A program made the position numbers and the translations under genes. DNA of 37,473 nt from Aquabacterium parvum (lineage in GTDB: Bacteria; Pseudomonadota; Gammaproteobacteria; Burkholderiales; Burkholderiaceae_C). The stretch spans positions 1 to 37,473 of the forward strand of contig NZ_LFRI01000211.1 in NCBI RefSeq assembly GCF_001447195.1, read 5' to 3'. The notes under the pieces are model-generated. The model was not told the origin of the DNA. It did not search any database and worked only from the letters and a program-made list of their open reading frames with translations. This document shows positions 7,369 to 16,378 of this stretch, piece by piece (the first letter of the stretch is position 1; each line of letters starts with the position of its first letter).

Positions 7369-8751
7369 ATGTCAAGTGCAGGTTCTGTTGTAGACGGCAA
7401 ATACAAGGTTACGGGGCTGTGTAGTTCTGCTGGAGGCATGGGCACGGTCCTGTTCGTCAGTCCACTCGCCTTGCCTGACACGCGGCTCGTTCTCAAATAT
7501 TGCAACCACACCGACGACGACACGAAGAATCGATTTCGACGTGAAGTCCGGGTTATGCAGAGCTTCAACGGAAGCCCCTACGTTGCCCCAGTCCTGGATG
7601 CGAACCTAGAACACTCGCCGCCCTACTTTGTCATGCCGTTCTTCGAACATGGTGATCTGATGAATCAGGCTGCGCACCTTCGACAAGACCTGGCGGTGGC
7701 GGAGCAATACCTAAATAGGACGATCGACTGCATCGAGCAACTACACAGCAAGAACGTCTACCATCGAGACATCAAGCCCCAGAATTTCCTCGTAGGGAAC
7801 GGCACCTTGGTGGTGTCCGATCTGGGCTTGTGCGTACAACCGAACTCGGCTACTGCGTTCACCCGCACATCCGTATATGGCGGCACACCCGGATACATGC
7901 CACCGGAGTTCTTCGCGGGAGGATTCCGCCATGCAGATGCCTCAGATGACATCTACATGTTAGGCAAGACGTTTTTTGTACTGCTCAGCGGCTTAGACAC
8001 ACCAGACTTGACGCCGGGGCTCCTTCCGCCCCCGCTTTTTGTGGTCATTGAGCGCGCCTGCGCCCCGGACAAAGCACGCCGCTACCCATCGCTTTCCGCC
8101 TTGCGCCAAAGTCTAACTCTGGCCTTTAGCGTAATCCTTGGGCGAGCCAATGGCTCCGGCGGAGTGTTGGGAACACAGCAGGCAATCATCGATCGATGGC
8201 AGTCCACGAACCAAACTGACTTACTTGAACTGGGGCAGTTCATTGACGAGTTGGCCATGCTCTCACCCAGCGAACGCCACCGGGTATGCATAGACATGCC
8301 CTCCGACTTGTTCTATGCGATTGCCGAAGCGCCGTTACCCCCTGGACGGTTGGCAAGCTTCATTCAGGGCTATCTTGAAATGTCGCAGCACGCAGAGTAC
8401 GGTTGGAGCTTTGCCGAAACAGTCGCCGACAACATGTCCATCTTGTTTCACTCTCAGCATGTCTTTGAGTCAGACAAGGCAGACGCGCTGAAAGCCGCAA
8501 TCATCGCCGCCGATCGGCAGAATCGCTTCGCTGCCATGGACACCTGCAAGGCCATGATTGCTTCGGTCCAGGACAGCGGTCTTGCTCACCGAGTGTATGA
8601 ACTCATGTTGGAGCATCCCAGCTACTTCATGGAAAAAATGGACCCCTTGACTTGCCGATCCCCTGCTGTGCGGCAAGCCATCGCGATCCTCAAGGCCAAT
8701 GCCGAAGCGGTCCAGCAGCAATCAACGATGGGCAACCCCTTCCCCTCGTAA
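7369..8751 (+). CDS. Hanks-type Ser/Thr protein kinase
   Basis: 460 residues. The kinase domain (about 10-255) has all key motifs: Gly-rich loop AGGMGTV 21-27, Lys43, Glu59 on helix C, HRDIKPQN 132-139, DLG at 151-153 (DFG variant), GTPGYMPPE 172-180 and Asp194 in SDDIYMLG. It should be active. There is no transmembrane segment or extracellular sensor, so it is cytosolic. Residues about 270-460 are an uncharacterised helical region. The start at 7369 has GGGAGG at 7356-7361. Stand-alone kinases are common in phage-defence islands (for example Stk2). This one is divergent from the QueC-like operon, sharing its 300-bp intergenic region, and may be part of that system or independent cargo. Confidence 0.85.
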   Translation: MSSAGSVVDGKYKVTGLCSSAGGMGTVLFVSPLALPDTRLVLKYCNHTDDDTKNRFRREVRVMQSFNGSPYVAPVLDANLEHSPPYFVMPFFEHGDLMNQAAHLRQDLAVAEQYLNRTIDCIEQLHSKNVYHRDIKPQNFLVGNGTLVVSDLGLCVQPNSATAFTRTSVYGGTPGYMPPEFFAGGFRHADASDDIYMLGKTFFVLLSGLDTPDLTPGLLPPPLFVVIERACAPDKARRYPSLSALRQSLTLAFSVILGRANGSGGVLGTQQAIIDRWQSTNQTDLLELGQFIDELAMLSPSERHRVCIDMPSDLFYAIAEAPLPPGRLASFIQGYLEMSQHAEYGWSFAETVADNMSILFHSQHVFESDKADALKAAIIAADRQNRFAAMDTCKAMIASVQDSGLAHRVYELMLEHPSYFMEKMDPLTCRSPAVRQAIAILKANAEAVQQQSTMGNPFPS

Positions 8752-8770
8752 AACATTTTTGATCGGCATA

Positions 8771-8819
8771 AAGCGATCAGATCAGCGGCAACACGACTAG
8801 ATCCGTCTATTGATCGCTT
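8771..8819. repeat. Inverted repeat downstream of the kinase gene
   Basis: AAGCGATCA (8771-8779) and TGATCGCTT (8811-8819) form perfect 9-bp arms with a 31-bp spacer, in a stretch unusually rich in GATC. There is no T tract, so it is a poor intrinsic terminator. It could be a protein-binding site. The rest of 8752-9015 has no gene. Confidence 0.4.
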
Positions 8820-9015
8820 GCTAAGCGTCCATATCCGTTGATAGGTTCGACGAGGTATGTGGCTACCTTCAGCAGCGGATCAGCAAGACAAGTCTGGCCA
8901 AGCTGAACACCAGCAAAGGCAGACCTTCATTTTCAAGCTACGCCGACCACCTCAGGAAGAACGCCTGACGCGCTGCGTGCCACCCATCGGAGAAACCTCT
9001 TCGACAGCTTTCTGA

Positions 9016-9294
9016 TCAGTCCGCGATGGACGGCCCGAACAAATCGTTGGTGATCTGTTCCCCGCGACCTACCTCCTCCCCTTGCTGATCACCGCCTGAG
9101 CGAGACGCCACGATGGAAACGATGTGCCCGCTCTGAATGAGCAAGCCATCGTATGCAAGCACCCTCAGTCGATTGATCCTCTTGGTGCCCTTGGGGAACT
9201 GGATCAGATCGTCGTACAGCCTGGGGTGATCGGCACGCGCCAATTCAAACACCAGCCGTATCGGTTCCCCACTGACCTTGGCGTTGGCATTCAT
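9016..9294 (-). CDS. Small partner of the actin-like segregation gene (ParR/StbB position)
   Basis: 92 residues. Its ATG overlaps the stop of the actin-like gene (4 nt, 9291-9294), so the two are translationally coupled. The segment IRLVFELARADHPRLYDDLIQFPKGTKRINRLRVLAYDG resembles the short basic proteins encoded after parM/stbA genes. In type II plasmid segregation this position holds the centromere-binding adaptor (ParR or StbB), which links the actin filament to DNA. The tail (from about 70) is acidic and low in complexity. The family assignment rests mostly on position and size. Confidence 0.55.
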   Translation of the reverse strand: MNANAKVSGEPIRLVFELARADHPRLYDDLIQFPKGTKRINRLRVLAYDGLLIQSGHIVSIVASRSGGDQQGEEVGRGEQITNDLFGPSIAD

Positions 9295-10334
9295 GGCTTG
9301 CTCCCCGACGGCGTCGCACCTTGATCAGCCCGTGGCGCGGCCATCACCGTTCGCGCATAGTTCTGCCCTGCCAGTTGAAAGCCCCGCACATTGGCAAACA
9401 TGGGTTCCTTGACCTCATGGATCTTGTGATTCGGGAACGCAGCCTTCACCGCCTTCTTGAACAGGAAGGCACCGCCGCCAACCAGGATGATGTTCTGCAA
9501 GCTATGTGGCGATTCAATGTACTGCTTCATCGCCGACACAGCCTGCTGCGCCACCGCCTCAGCCATGGGCATGAACCTGGTGATGTCGTAGGACTTCTGA
9601 AAAATCACAGGCTGCTTGCCCGTTCGCAAGGCCAGATCGATGGCGTCGAGGTCGCGATAGGGGCTGCCGATGTCCTTGCTGATTTCGGCCGCGATCAGGC
9701 GCAGCACATCCGACATGCCACGGTTGAACGAATGGCTTTGCTTTTGCACCTGCCTCATGCCCCTGGCCACCAACCAGTCGAAGGTTCGTGAGCCTGGGTC
9801 GATGATCAAGCTCTGCTCATTGCCGATGGTGGCCATCTTCTTGTGCACCGATGCGTAATGAGCCAACGCCCCTTGAGGCTGCGCCACAGCGAGTGCCTTG
9901 ACGACAGTCACCGTCTTGCCACCCCCAACTTCATGCGTTCCCGTCATCGCTTTCTCCAGCGCCGCCTTCTTGAGGTGCAACAAGGCCACGGGCAGGCCCA
10001 CCACCAGGAGGTCGATGCGACTTTGCTTCATCAGATGCAAGGCGCCTCGGAGCAAGGCCATGTACTCGGGCGTGTCGGTGTACTCGTCGTGCAATTGGGT
10101 TGCACGCACGGAATCGGCCACCAGGTGGACATCGGGCCCGACCTCGTAGAACAAGTGTCCAATGGGGATGGACACGGTTTTGCGCCGCTCGGATGCCGAC
10201 CAGGCCTGAGTCTCGCTGGCGCTCGGGTAGGCAATGGAAGGAAAGCTGGCGCAGCGGATCTCGGTGCCCTCCGTGCCAACGACGTATTTGGTGTTGCCTG
10301 ATCCGACATCCACCGCTCTGACGATCAAATCCAT
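9291..10334 (-). CDS. Actin-like ATPase, PRTRC system protein D / StbA-ParM type
   Basis: 347 residues. The actin/Hsp70 ATPase motifs are visible. Phosphate 1 is VRAVDVGSGNTKYVV (residues 4-18), phosphate 2 is LIIDPGSRTFDWLVARG, and the adenosine motif is NIILVGGGAFLFKKAV. The protein fits PRTRC system protein D (StbA-like), found on beta- and gammaproteobacterial plasmids and integrative elements, where it forms filaments for DNA segregation. Start choice: GGAGG at 10341-10345 lies 6 nt before the ATG at 10334. The frame stays open upstream to 11075 but without coding character. The other PRTRC genes (A, B, C, E, F, ThiF) are not in the window. Confidence 0.8.
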   Translation of the reverse strand: MDLIVRAVDVGSGNTKYVVGTEGTEIRCASFPSIAYPSASETQAWSASERRKTVSIPIGHLFYEVGPDVHLVADSVRATQLHDEYTDTPEYMALLRGALHLMKQSRIDLLVVGLPVALLHLKKAALEKAMTGTHEVGGGKTVTVVKALAVAQPQGALAHYASVHKKMATIGNEQSLIIDPGSRTFDWLVARGMRQVQKQSHSFNRGMSDVLRLIAAEISKDIGSPYRDLDAIDLALRTGKQPVIFQKSYDITRFMPMAEAVAQQAVSAMKQYIESPHSLQNIILVGGGAFLFKKAVKAAFPNHKIHEVKEPMFANVRGFQLAGQNYARTVMAAPRADQGATPSGSKP

Positions 10335-11548
10335 GATGAGCCTCCAAGGCGTGGGTTCATGAGCGATCAGCATCAGCAAGCTGACACGATCCCGCCACGG
10401 CAAACCCCGACTCAGAACACATGATTTCGGCATCGGTGCAGATTCACTGTCAGCCTGCATGCGCCGCAATGACATTAGCCTGTTGCCAAACCCTCGCGCT
10501 CTTGGTTCTGGGGTCGCGTGTGTCACCACGTTCTCATTCGAATGACACTCGTCAACCCCTGTCGCCACGCCCGAGGCAGGCGCCATCGAGGTCCACCTCA
10601 GCCCATCGAGAACCTGTGTTGGGAACCAGAGGCAGGATTTTTTGATGTCAAGCCCACGGGCTGTCTGGCGCCCAAGCCATATCAGTAAATAAGCACGGCT
10701 CAAGGGCATGTTGCGCGTACCAAGTTCGCCACGCACAAGGCCCCGGCAATGGGGACCATTGCGGTTGCGGGCCTTGACCGAAAGCTTCCCGGCGAGTCCA
10801 CTACAGATTCCCGAGAGCCGTCCTGGCTCTGCTCCTGATGGAGCAAAAGGCGTCGCAGTCGTTACCTGCCCTCCAAGCTCTGGTCCTTGAACCGGAATTC
10901 GCCATCGCCCCTGAGGTGATGGCCATGAGGTCTTCTTCGCAGTGCATGCACCGATGGCCCTGCCAACTCCCTGAGTTGGGCGTTCCAGAAACGCGCCACG
11001 GTCTTCGAGCACGCAGTCGGCACCCGATGCCGAACCGCTGTTCCCGCCATCCCTTGAGCACGCGCCTCGGCGCACCGCACGGTTGTGTTTGCCTCTTTAG
11101 GCTCCCCGTGCGACCTCGCTCATGAACTCGGCACCGCCCTGGACTTTCGGTCAGGGGTGGACCCATGCGAGTGGATGGCGCTCCGAATCCAGAACTGATC
11201 CACCACAGACGCGAGAGGCCAGACCTCCGCGCCGATGCCGTCCAAGCCCCAGAGGCAAGTCGGCATCACCAACCCCACGGCTGCAGAAATGCACGACTGG
11301 GACGGATCACCCGTTTCGTTTTTAAGAAAGACCGTGTTGGACGGTGTCGATGCATCCAAGCATCCGCACCGACCGACAAACCTTTGGGTAGGCGCCGTAC
11401 CTGTCGTGGTCGCGTGCGGCGCTGAATGCTTGACCACGAGCCGATGGGGCGACGGAATCCGCGCCACCGGCGATCTCCATGGGATTCCACCTTCACTCAC
11501 GACCAACCCGCTGTTCGGGCAGCGGGCCCTTGACCATGGGCACACATC
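10335..11548. other. 1.2-kb intergenic region with radC-type RNA copy 1
   Basis: This gap lies between two divergent genes, the PRTRC D-like gene on the minus strand and the recombinase on the plus strand. I see no convincing gene: the open frames on both strands lack ribosome binding sites and look like shadows of GC-rich DNA. It holds the structured element at 10814-10895. A TCAGC/GCTGA hairpin lies near the D-gene promoter. The recombinase therefore has an unusually long leader if it is transcribed from a promoter upstream of the RNA element. Confidence 0.5.
10814..10895 (+). ncRNA. radC-motif-like structured RNA, copy 1
   Basis: Hairpin P1 is AGAGCC/GGCTCT (10814-10819, 10825-10830). P2 is GCTCC/GGAGC (10831-10835, 10840-10844). 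The conserved 20-nt core (CGTCGCAGTCGT, one variable base T, ACCTGCC) spans 10851-10870. A 9-nt linker follows, then P3 CTGGT/ACCGG with one G-U pair (10880-10884, 10891-10895). The core and architecture are shared with 25399-25479 and 28291-28377, while the stem sequences differ. The nearest plus-strand gene is the recombinase, a gene class known to follow the Rfam radC motif. Confidence 0.7.
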
Positions 11549-12745
11549 ATGTCTGACTCATCCACCCCTCGATCCACCACGCCCAGATCATCACGGCGCC
11601 GGGTCCAGGAAGCATCCAGCCCTGGGCGATCAAGCCAGCACCAACCCGCACGTCGTCAAAGCTGGGCGGGCAAGTCGCCCCAGGACATCATGGCCCACTA
11701 CCCCACGGGTAAGACGCCACCGCTCAAGGTGCTGGAAGTGTTGATCGAACTGTTCAACGCCCTGCACACCTCGATGGCCAAAACCGTCTCACACAAGACA
11801 AGGCAGGAGCGCGCCCAGTTCCTGCGCCGCTTCTTTCGGGACTTGAAGGCGAAGGCCGGGTTCAAGACGGTGCCTGACCCGCGCAACCTGGGGCAAAAGC
11901 ACATCCGGGCCATGGTGCAGGTCTGGCAGCAGGAGCACCTGGCCCCGGCGACGATCCAGACCTACCTGAGCTTTCTGCGAGGCCTGGCCATGTGGATGGG
12001 CAAGCATGGCTTCGTGCGATCACCGGACCACTACGGCCTGAGCGTTGACGAATACCAGCGCCATGAGTACGCCAGCCGGGACAAAGGTTGGTCGGCAAAT
12101 GGGGTGGACATCGACGCCGTGATCACCCAGGTCTGTGACCACGACCGCTTTGTGGGGGCCTCGTTGCGGCTGATCCGCACCATGGGACTGCGGCGCAAGG
12201 AATCGGTGCTGTTTCGGCCATTTGAGAGCGTCGTGCCCTTCGAGTCCACGGGCCTGCCGCCCGAGGACAAGTCGGCAGATCGGTACGCGAGGATCAAGGG
12301 CAAGGGAGGCCGGGTGCGCCACATCCCTCTGGACAGCCCGGAGCGCCTTGCCGCCGTGGCATTCGCGCAGGGCGTGGTCAGCAGCCAGGATGCGCACATG
12401 GGCAACCCTACCCATGACCTGCGCAAGAACCTCAGGCACTTTGACTACGTGTTGACCAAGTTCGGCATCACCGTGCGCGAACGAGGGGTGACCGCACATG
12501 GCCTCCGCCATGAGGTGCTGATCTCTCACTATGAGGCCCTGGCCGGGACCGCGCCCCCTGTTCGCGGCAACGGTGTTGTGGCGCCCGATGTGGATCGCGC
12601 GGCAAGACAGGCTGTGGCCCTCCTCGCTGGCCATGCCAGGCCACGTGCCGCATGCGCATACCTTGGCGCGGTTCAAGCACAACCTTCGTCAGGATCACGC
12701 GATGGGGATGACAAGCACGAGGCAACGTCAAAAGCAGTGTCATGA
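11549..12745 (+). CDS. Tyrosine recombinase / integrase
   Basis: 398 residues. A basic, low-complexity N-terminus (1-45) precedes a helical core-binding domain (about 60-165) and a catalytic domain with a complete tyrosine-recombinase set. Arg215/216 is in MGLRRKE, and a Lys is in the beta-hairpin RIKGKGGRVRHIPLD. His317-x2-Arg320 is in TAHGLRHE, His362 in LAGHARPRA, and the nucleophile Tyr371 in CAYLGA, 9 residues after His362 as usual. The type resembles integrases with an atypical N-terminal domain found on plasmids and integrative elements. It is internal to the accessory region rather than at an end, so its target site is not obvious. Transcription may pass through the RNA element at 10814. 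Confidence 0.8.
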   Translation: MSDSSTPRSTTPRSSRRRVQEASSPGRSSQHQPARRQSWAGKSPQDIMAHYPTGKTPPLKVLEVLIELFNALHTSMAKTVSHKTRQERAQFLRRFFRDLKAKAGFKTVPDPRNLGQKHIRAMVQVWQQEHLAPATIQTYLSFLRGLAMWMGKHGFVRSPDHYGLSVDEYQRHEYASRDKGWSANGVDIDAVITQVCDHDRFVGASLRLIRTMGLRRKESVLFRPFESVVPFESTGLPPEDKSADRYARIKGKGGRVRHIPLDSPERLAAVAFAQGVVSSQDAHMGNPTHDLRKNLRHFDYVLTKFGITVRERGVTAHGLRHEVLISHYEALAGTAPPVRGNGVVAPDVDRAARQAVALLAGHARPRAACAYLGAVQAQPSSGSRDGDDKHEATSKAVS

Positions 12746-12811
12746 CGAACGCCGACGGCGCAGAACCATGTCTGCGCCGTCGGCGTTGGGCAAGCTATGC
12801 ATGTCCTTGAC

Positions 12812-14863
12812 TCAGACTGCTGACTCCGCAAGTTCATTGACCTCAGACTGAGCGTCGTCCAGGCTGGCAGCCCCGCCTTCGTCTGCTGCCGCTTCCGAGG
12901 CGGAGGGGCCCCTCAGGCATGGCGGCAACCAACCGGAGCCCGCCAAGGCCAACTCAGCGGCCACCACGGCGGCATCCTTCTTCATACCTGCCAGCGGCGC
13001 TGCCGCGTTGATGTCCACCGCCTCGGTGACAACGTCCACCACGCGGCTCTTGGACACATGGTTCAGGTAGGAAGGGCCATTGGCTGTCCACCAGCGGCGC
13101 ATGTCCAGACCCAAAGCCTGTGCCAGCGTGTCAGTGCGTTGGGTGGGTGACTCCACGCCCTGAATGCCAGTGACTGAACAGGCCACCACCACGGTCAGCA
13201 GTTGGAGCACTGTGGCTTGGTCTTGCGCCAGCAACCAAGGGAACACGGCATCCAAATCTTGCGGCAACTTCTGCGCCCAGGCACTGCGCTCAGCCTCCAT
13301 GCGCAGCCATGCCGGGCTGGCCTCGATGTCATCGGCAGCGGACTGCAGCGCAGACTGGCTGTCCGCGACCGAAATATCCAGCACCTGTGGGTGCTGGTGG
13401 TAGCGGTAGTCGCGGCTGAGGAACAGTTTCTGAGCCAACTGGGCCGTGAGCGCCACCAAGGCCACATCAGGCCGTGCAATCAACTCGGCCTGCACGGCGG
13501 CGACACGATGTGCCGTCAGGCGGCGCATCAGCTTGTCGGAGTGAACCGGGCGAATCTTGGCCGGTGGGCCGGACAGCATGTCCCCTTGTGCACCGCCCTC
13601 GCCTGCCTGCCCTGCGCCTTGGGGCAGGACATGGGCCACGGCACTGCGGTCCTCCGGTCGAATCAGGCCGCATTTCACCGCTGCGGCTCCGTTGTGTCCC
13701 ACGTGGACCACGCACCCGGCCTGCTCCATCAGATCAGCAGGCCACACACTCAGTTCGTCTTCGATGACCTTGATCCGCAGTTGCAAGGCTGCTTGCTCGC
13801 CTTCAAGCTCCTGGTATGCCGCGCCGTCATCCTGGTCGGCGTCATCGCCGTCCATGTCTTCCAGCACATCCAGGCGTTGTTGCACAGCCTGCATCGCAGC
13901 TTCCAATTCCGCCAGCGCGGTGGCCTCTTGCTCTGTGGGTTCGCGCCGGACTTTGCGCAACTCGGTGTGGCCGGTGTACTCGTCACGGTCATAGCGCACC
14001 CGCACATCCACCCATTTCCAGCCTTCGGCACGCACCTGCTTGGCCTTCTTGTTGAGTTTCTCCACGGCCAGACGTTCCAGCAACGGCGCGTCCAGCAGGT
14101 AAGCCTTCTTGTCATCGTCGCTGAACAGGTCACGGCGTGTGGCCCCACCTGCCTTCTCGTATGCCTTGAGCGTCACGTACTTGGCCACCGGGTCACGGTC
14201 GGACTCGATGTCGCCCTGCGTCAGCAACTGGCGCAGGTAGTCGGGGCGGCGGTTCCATTGGGGCAAGCCAGCCCAGGCCTGCTCCTGCTTCTCGTGGTCA
14301 TCGACCGACGCCAGCACCATCAGGCATTCCAGGCTGATGTCATCCGCCCGGAACTCGTCCATCAGCTTGGGCGACACGCTTGCCAGCTTCATGCGGCGCT
14401 TGACCACCAGGGGCGTGACACCAAAGGCCGCAGCCACCGTCTCGACAGACTTGCCTTCGCCCAACAGGCGCGAGAAGGCCAGGTACTCGTCGGCGGCGTG
14501 CATGGGCACATGGAAGATGTTCTCGGACAGGCTGGCCATCAGCGCCTTGTCGGCGGGCACGATGAGGATGGGCACAGGGTAGTTGTCGGGGATGTCGCCG
14601 TTGCTCGTCAGCAAGTTCAGCGACTCCAGGCGACGGCCACCGGCGCACACTTCAAACAGGCCGCGTGGGCCCTTGATGACGATCAGGTTCTGCAACACGC
14701 CGCAATCCAGGATGGACGCGGCCAACTCGGCGATGCTCATCTTGCTGGTGCTGCCGCCTGGACGCACCTGATGGTCTGCCGACAGCACCAGCTTGTTCAA
14801 GGGCGCGGTGGTACGGGGGGATGCCGCGATCACGGCATCGATCTCTGCCTTGGTGAATTTCAT
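12812..14863 (-). CDS. Large ParB-like partition/nuclease-family protein
   Basis: 683 residues, about twice the size of a chromosomal ParB. Residues about 18-130 form a ParB/sulfiredoxin-fold N-terminal domain. It contains LAASILDCGVLQNLIVI, the GGRRL box in VCAGGRRLESLNLL, and SLSENIFHVPMHAADEYLAF. A helix-turn-helix follows (SVETVAAAFGVTPLVVKRRMKLA). The rest has an acidic coiled-coil segment (TALAELEAAMQAVQQRLDVLEDMDGDDAD) and an uncharacterised C-terminus. This layout is typical of ParB-like proteins on PRTRC-type plasmids and integrative elements. ATG 14863 has AGGAG upstream. A longer frame to 14908 lacks one. It has no adjacent ParA. Confidence 0.8.
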   Translation of the reverse strand: MKFTKAEIDAVIAASPRTTAPLNKLVLSADHQVRPGGSTSKMSIAELAASILDCGVLQNLIVIKGPRGLFEVCAGGRRLESLNLLTSNGDIPDNYPVPILIVPADKALMASLSENIFHVPMHAADEYLAFSRLLGEGKSVETVAAAFGVTPLVVKRRMKLASVSPKLMDEFRADDISLECLMVLASVDDHEKQEQAWAGLPQWNRRPDYLRQLLTQGDIESDRDPVAKYVTLKAYEKAGGATRRDLFSDDDKKAYLLDAPLLERLAVEKLNKKAKQVRAEGWKWVDVRVRYDRDEYTGHTELRKVRREPTEQEATALAELEAAMQAVQQRLDVLEDMDGDDADQDDGAAYQELEGEQAALQLRIKVIEDELSVWPADLMEQAGCVVHVGHNGAAAVKCGLIRPEDRSAVAHVLPQGAGQAGEGGAQGDMLSGPPAKIRPVHSDKLMRRLTAHRVAAVQAELIARPDVALVALTAQLAQKLFLSRDYRYHQHPQVLDISVADSQSALQSAADDIEASPAWLRMEAERSAWAQKLPQDLDAVFPWLLAQDQATVLQLLTVVVACSVTGIQGVESPTQRTDTLAQALGLDMRRWWTANGPSYLNHVSKSRVVDVVTEAVDINAAAPLAGMKKDAAVVAAELALAGSGWLPPCLRGPSASEAAADEGGAASLDDAQSEVNELAESAV

Positions 14864-15050
14864 GAGGGGCTCCTGCACGGTTAAGGGACATGCCTTGTGC
14901 GTGTCCATGCATTCAGAATCTCATCCCCGCCCCTGAAATCAAGGCAGCTGTGATGCCCCTGCATGGACCAAATCCAAACAGGACCCCCACACCGTCAACC
15001 GTACCGCTAGCTTGGACATGTTGCCCTTGTGCTTTATCTGTCCAGTGAAC

Positions 15051-15827
15051 TCAAAGCCTGAACAACTTCTTGATCTCGTTCTCAGCAGTCACTGGCATGT
15101 CATCCTTCTCGAACTGCCTGACATTGGCCACGACGTTCCTTGCCCGCGTGATCTCATTGTTCACCCATTGCGAATAGGATGTGCTGGTACTCAGGTTCTC
15201 GATAACTGCAAGAAAGTAGTCCTTCTGATTCGTCAGAAACCAAAAGTTCAGACCGCAGACCCACTTCTCCATCTCGAAGCTTGGAAACGGGAACCCTGCT
15301 GTCGCATTCCAGTACTTGAAGAGGCGAATGGTCGGTTTGATCAGTGACTTGTTGTCCTTGTTCTTCGCCTCAAGAGTCGCGTTGAAGTCGTTTGGGTTCG
15401 TGGTCATCCAGCCCCCCGATCCATTGGGTATCTGAAGCTCACCCAGCCAGGTTTTTGTCGCTGGCACCAGGTCGAACTTGATGTGGTTCAGTTCAAGAAC
15501 GATGGTTGGACTTGACTGATAGATTTCCGATGAAACATATCGCTTTTCAACGAAGGATTTCAACCTATTCAGATACGTCTGTGGCGTGGCGCTGCTGTCG
15601 CTGAAGACGACCATGTAGTCAATGTCGGACTGTTCATCCATCGAGCGGGCCAGGATGGTGCCCCGTGTTGACGACCCAAAGCGGAAATGCTGTGCAATCG
15701 CGCTGCTATCAAAGTGCAACGCCATCCGAGACTGAAGGGTCTTGATTGAGGTCGAGATTGACGACTGCTCTGTTGATGAAAGTACGGCTCTACTCGCCGT
15801 GTCCGTAAGAAAGCTCAATACCGACAT
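15051..15827 (-). CDS. SMODS/CD-NTase nucleotidyltransferase
   Basis: 258 residues. It has the SMODS catalytic pattern: Gly51-Ser52 in FGSSTRGT, the two-Asp motif at 68-70 in QSDIDYMVVF, and the third Asp (119) in HIKFDLVPA. All three acids are present, so it should be active. CD-NTases make cyclic or linear oligonucleotide messengers in CBASS defence; the product cannot be read from sequence. It is short for a CD-NTase, so the C-terminal helical region is compact. It starts 4 nt after the SLATT gene, with AAGGGG upstream, and is last in the long defence operon. Confidence 0.85.
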   Translation of the reverse strand: MSVLSFLTDTASRAVLSSTEQSSISTSIKTLQSRMALHFDSSAIAQHFRFGSSTRGTILARSMDEQSDIDYMVVFSDSSATPQTYLNRLKSFVEKRYVSSEIYQSSPTIVLELNHIKFDLVPATKTWLGELQIPNGSGGWMTTNPNDFNATLEAKNKDNKSLIKPTIRLFKYWNATAGFPFPSFEMEKWVCGLNFWFLTNQKDYFLAVIENLSTSTSYSQWVNNEITRARNVVANVRQFEKDDMPVTAENEIKKLFRL

Positions 15828-15831
15828 TCAT

Positions 15832-16353
15832 TCAACCCCTTTTGTCTGCTTTGTGCTCAGCCTCACCCTCTTCGATCCCCTTGCGTGCGGAGACAAAGGC
15901 TCTGCGTGGGATGCTGGGGCTCTTTAGGTTCAACTCGTTCCTTCTGTCTGAGAGAGACTTCAATCGATCAGGTAGATCGTCAAGGCGCCATGCTTCAAGG
16001 AGCTCAATCTCACGGAAAAACCTAGCCTCGTTGCGTAGTGCCAGAAACTGGCCCGCTGCTGAGCGATGCAACGCAGCTCGCTCATTGGGCTTGAGAAAGG
16101 TCATAAGTCCAGTGAGCAAAGATGCAGAAAGCGTGAAGGCGGTTGCCAACTCTGGCTGACTCTTGATCAGCGTTGCTCCGGCAATTGCACCGAGCACAGT
16201 AGCTGGGACACCCAACCAGTAGTTGCGACGCACCCATGTGTCTTCAGCGTTGAAATGCCCCTTGCTGGAGTAGGTGGCATCCTCCTCAAGTCGCTCAGCC
16301 TCTCTTTGTAATGCTGCCAGCTTGGCTTGGATGATTGCGTCGGTCCCACTCAT
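15832..16353 (-). CDS. SLATT-domain two-TM effector
   Basis: 173 residues. A helical N-terminal arm (5-40) is followed by two closely spaced membrane helices (about 45-63 and 70-87) and a long cytosolic helical tail (about 88-173). This is the organisation of SLATT proteins (SMODS- and SLOG-associating 2TM effectors). Such proteins are thought to disrupt the inner membrane when they sense a nucleotide messenger, killing the infected cell. The partner CD-NTase is encoded 4 nt downstream. The gene begins 25 nt after the HsdR stop, with no terminator between, so it is probably co-transcribed with the type I restriction genes. Confidence 0.8.
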   Translation of the reverse strand: MSGTDAIIQAKLAALQREAERLEEDATYSSKGHFNAEDTWVRRNYWLGVPATVLGAIAGATLIKSQPELATAFTLSASLLTGLMTFLKPNERAALHRSAAGQFLALRNEARFFREIELLEAWRLDDLPDRLKSLSDRRNELNLKSPSIPRRAFVSARKGIEEGEAEHKADKRG

Positions 16354-16378
16354 GGCGCGGCCTTCCTTTCAGTATTTC

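Noticed and set aside
10335..11075. Upstream extension of the actin-like gene frame to 594 residues
   Set aside because: The ATG at 10334 has a perfect GGAGG and begins exactly at the ATPase motif; the upstream part is Arg/Pro-rich shadow sequence and runs antisense through RNA copy 1.
13202..14884. 560-aa plus-strand open frame opposite the ParB-like gene
   Set aside because: It is the mirror of a GC-rich gene, His/Gln/Leu-rich, with no domain or ribosome binding site, while the minus strand carries clear ParB motifs.
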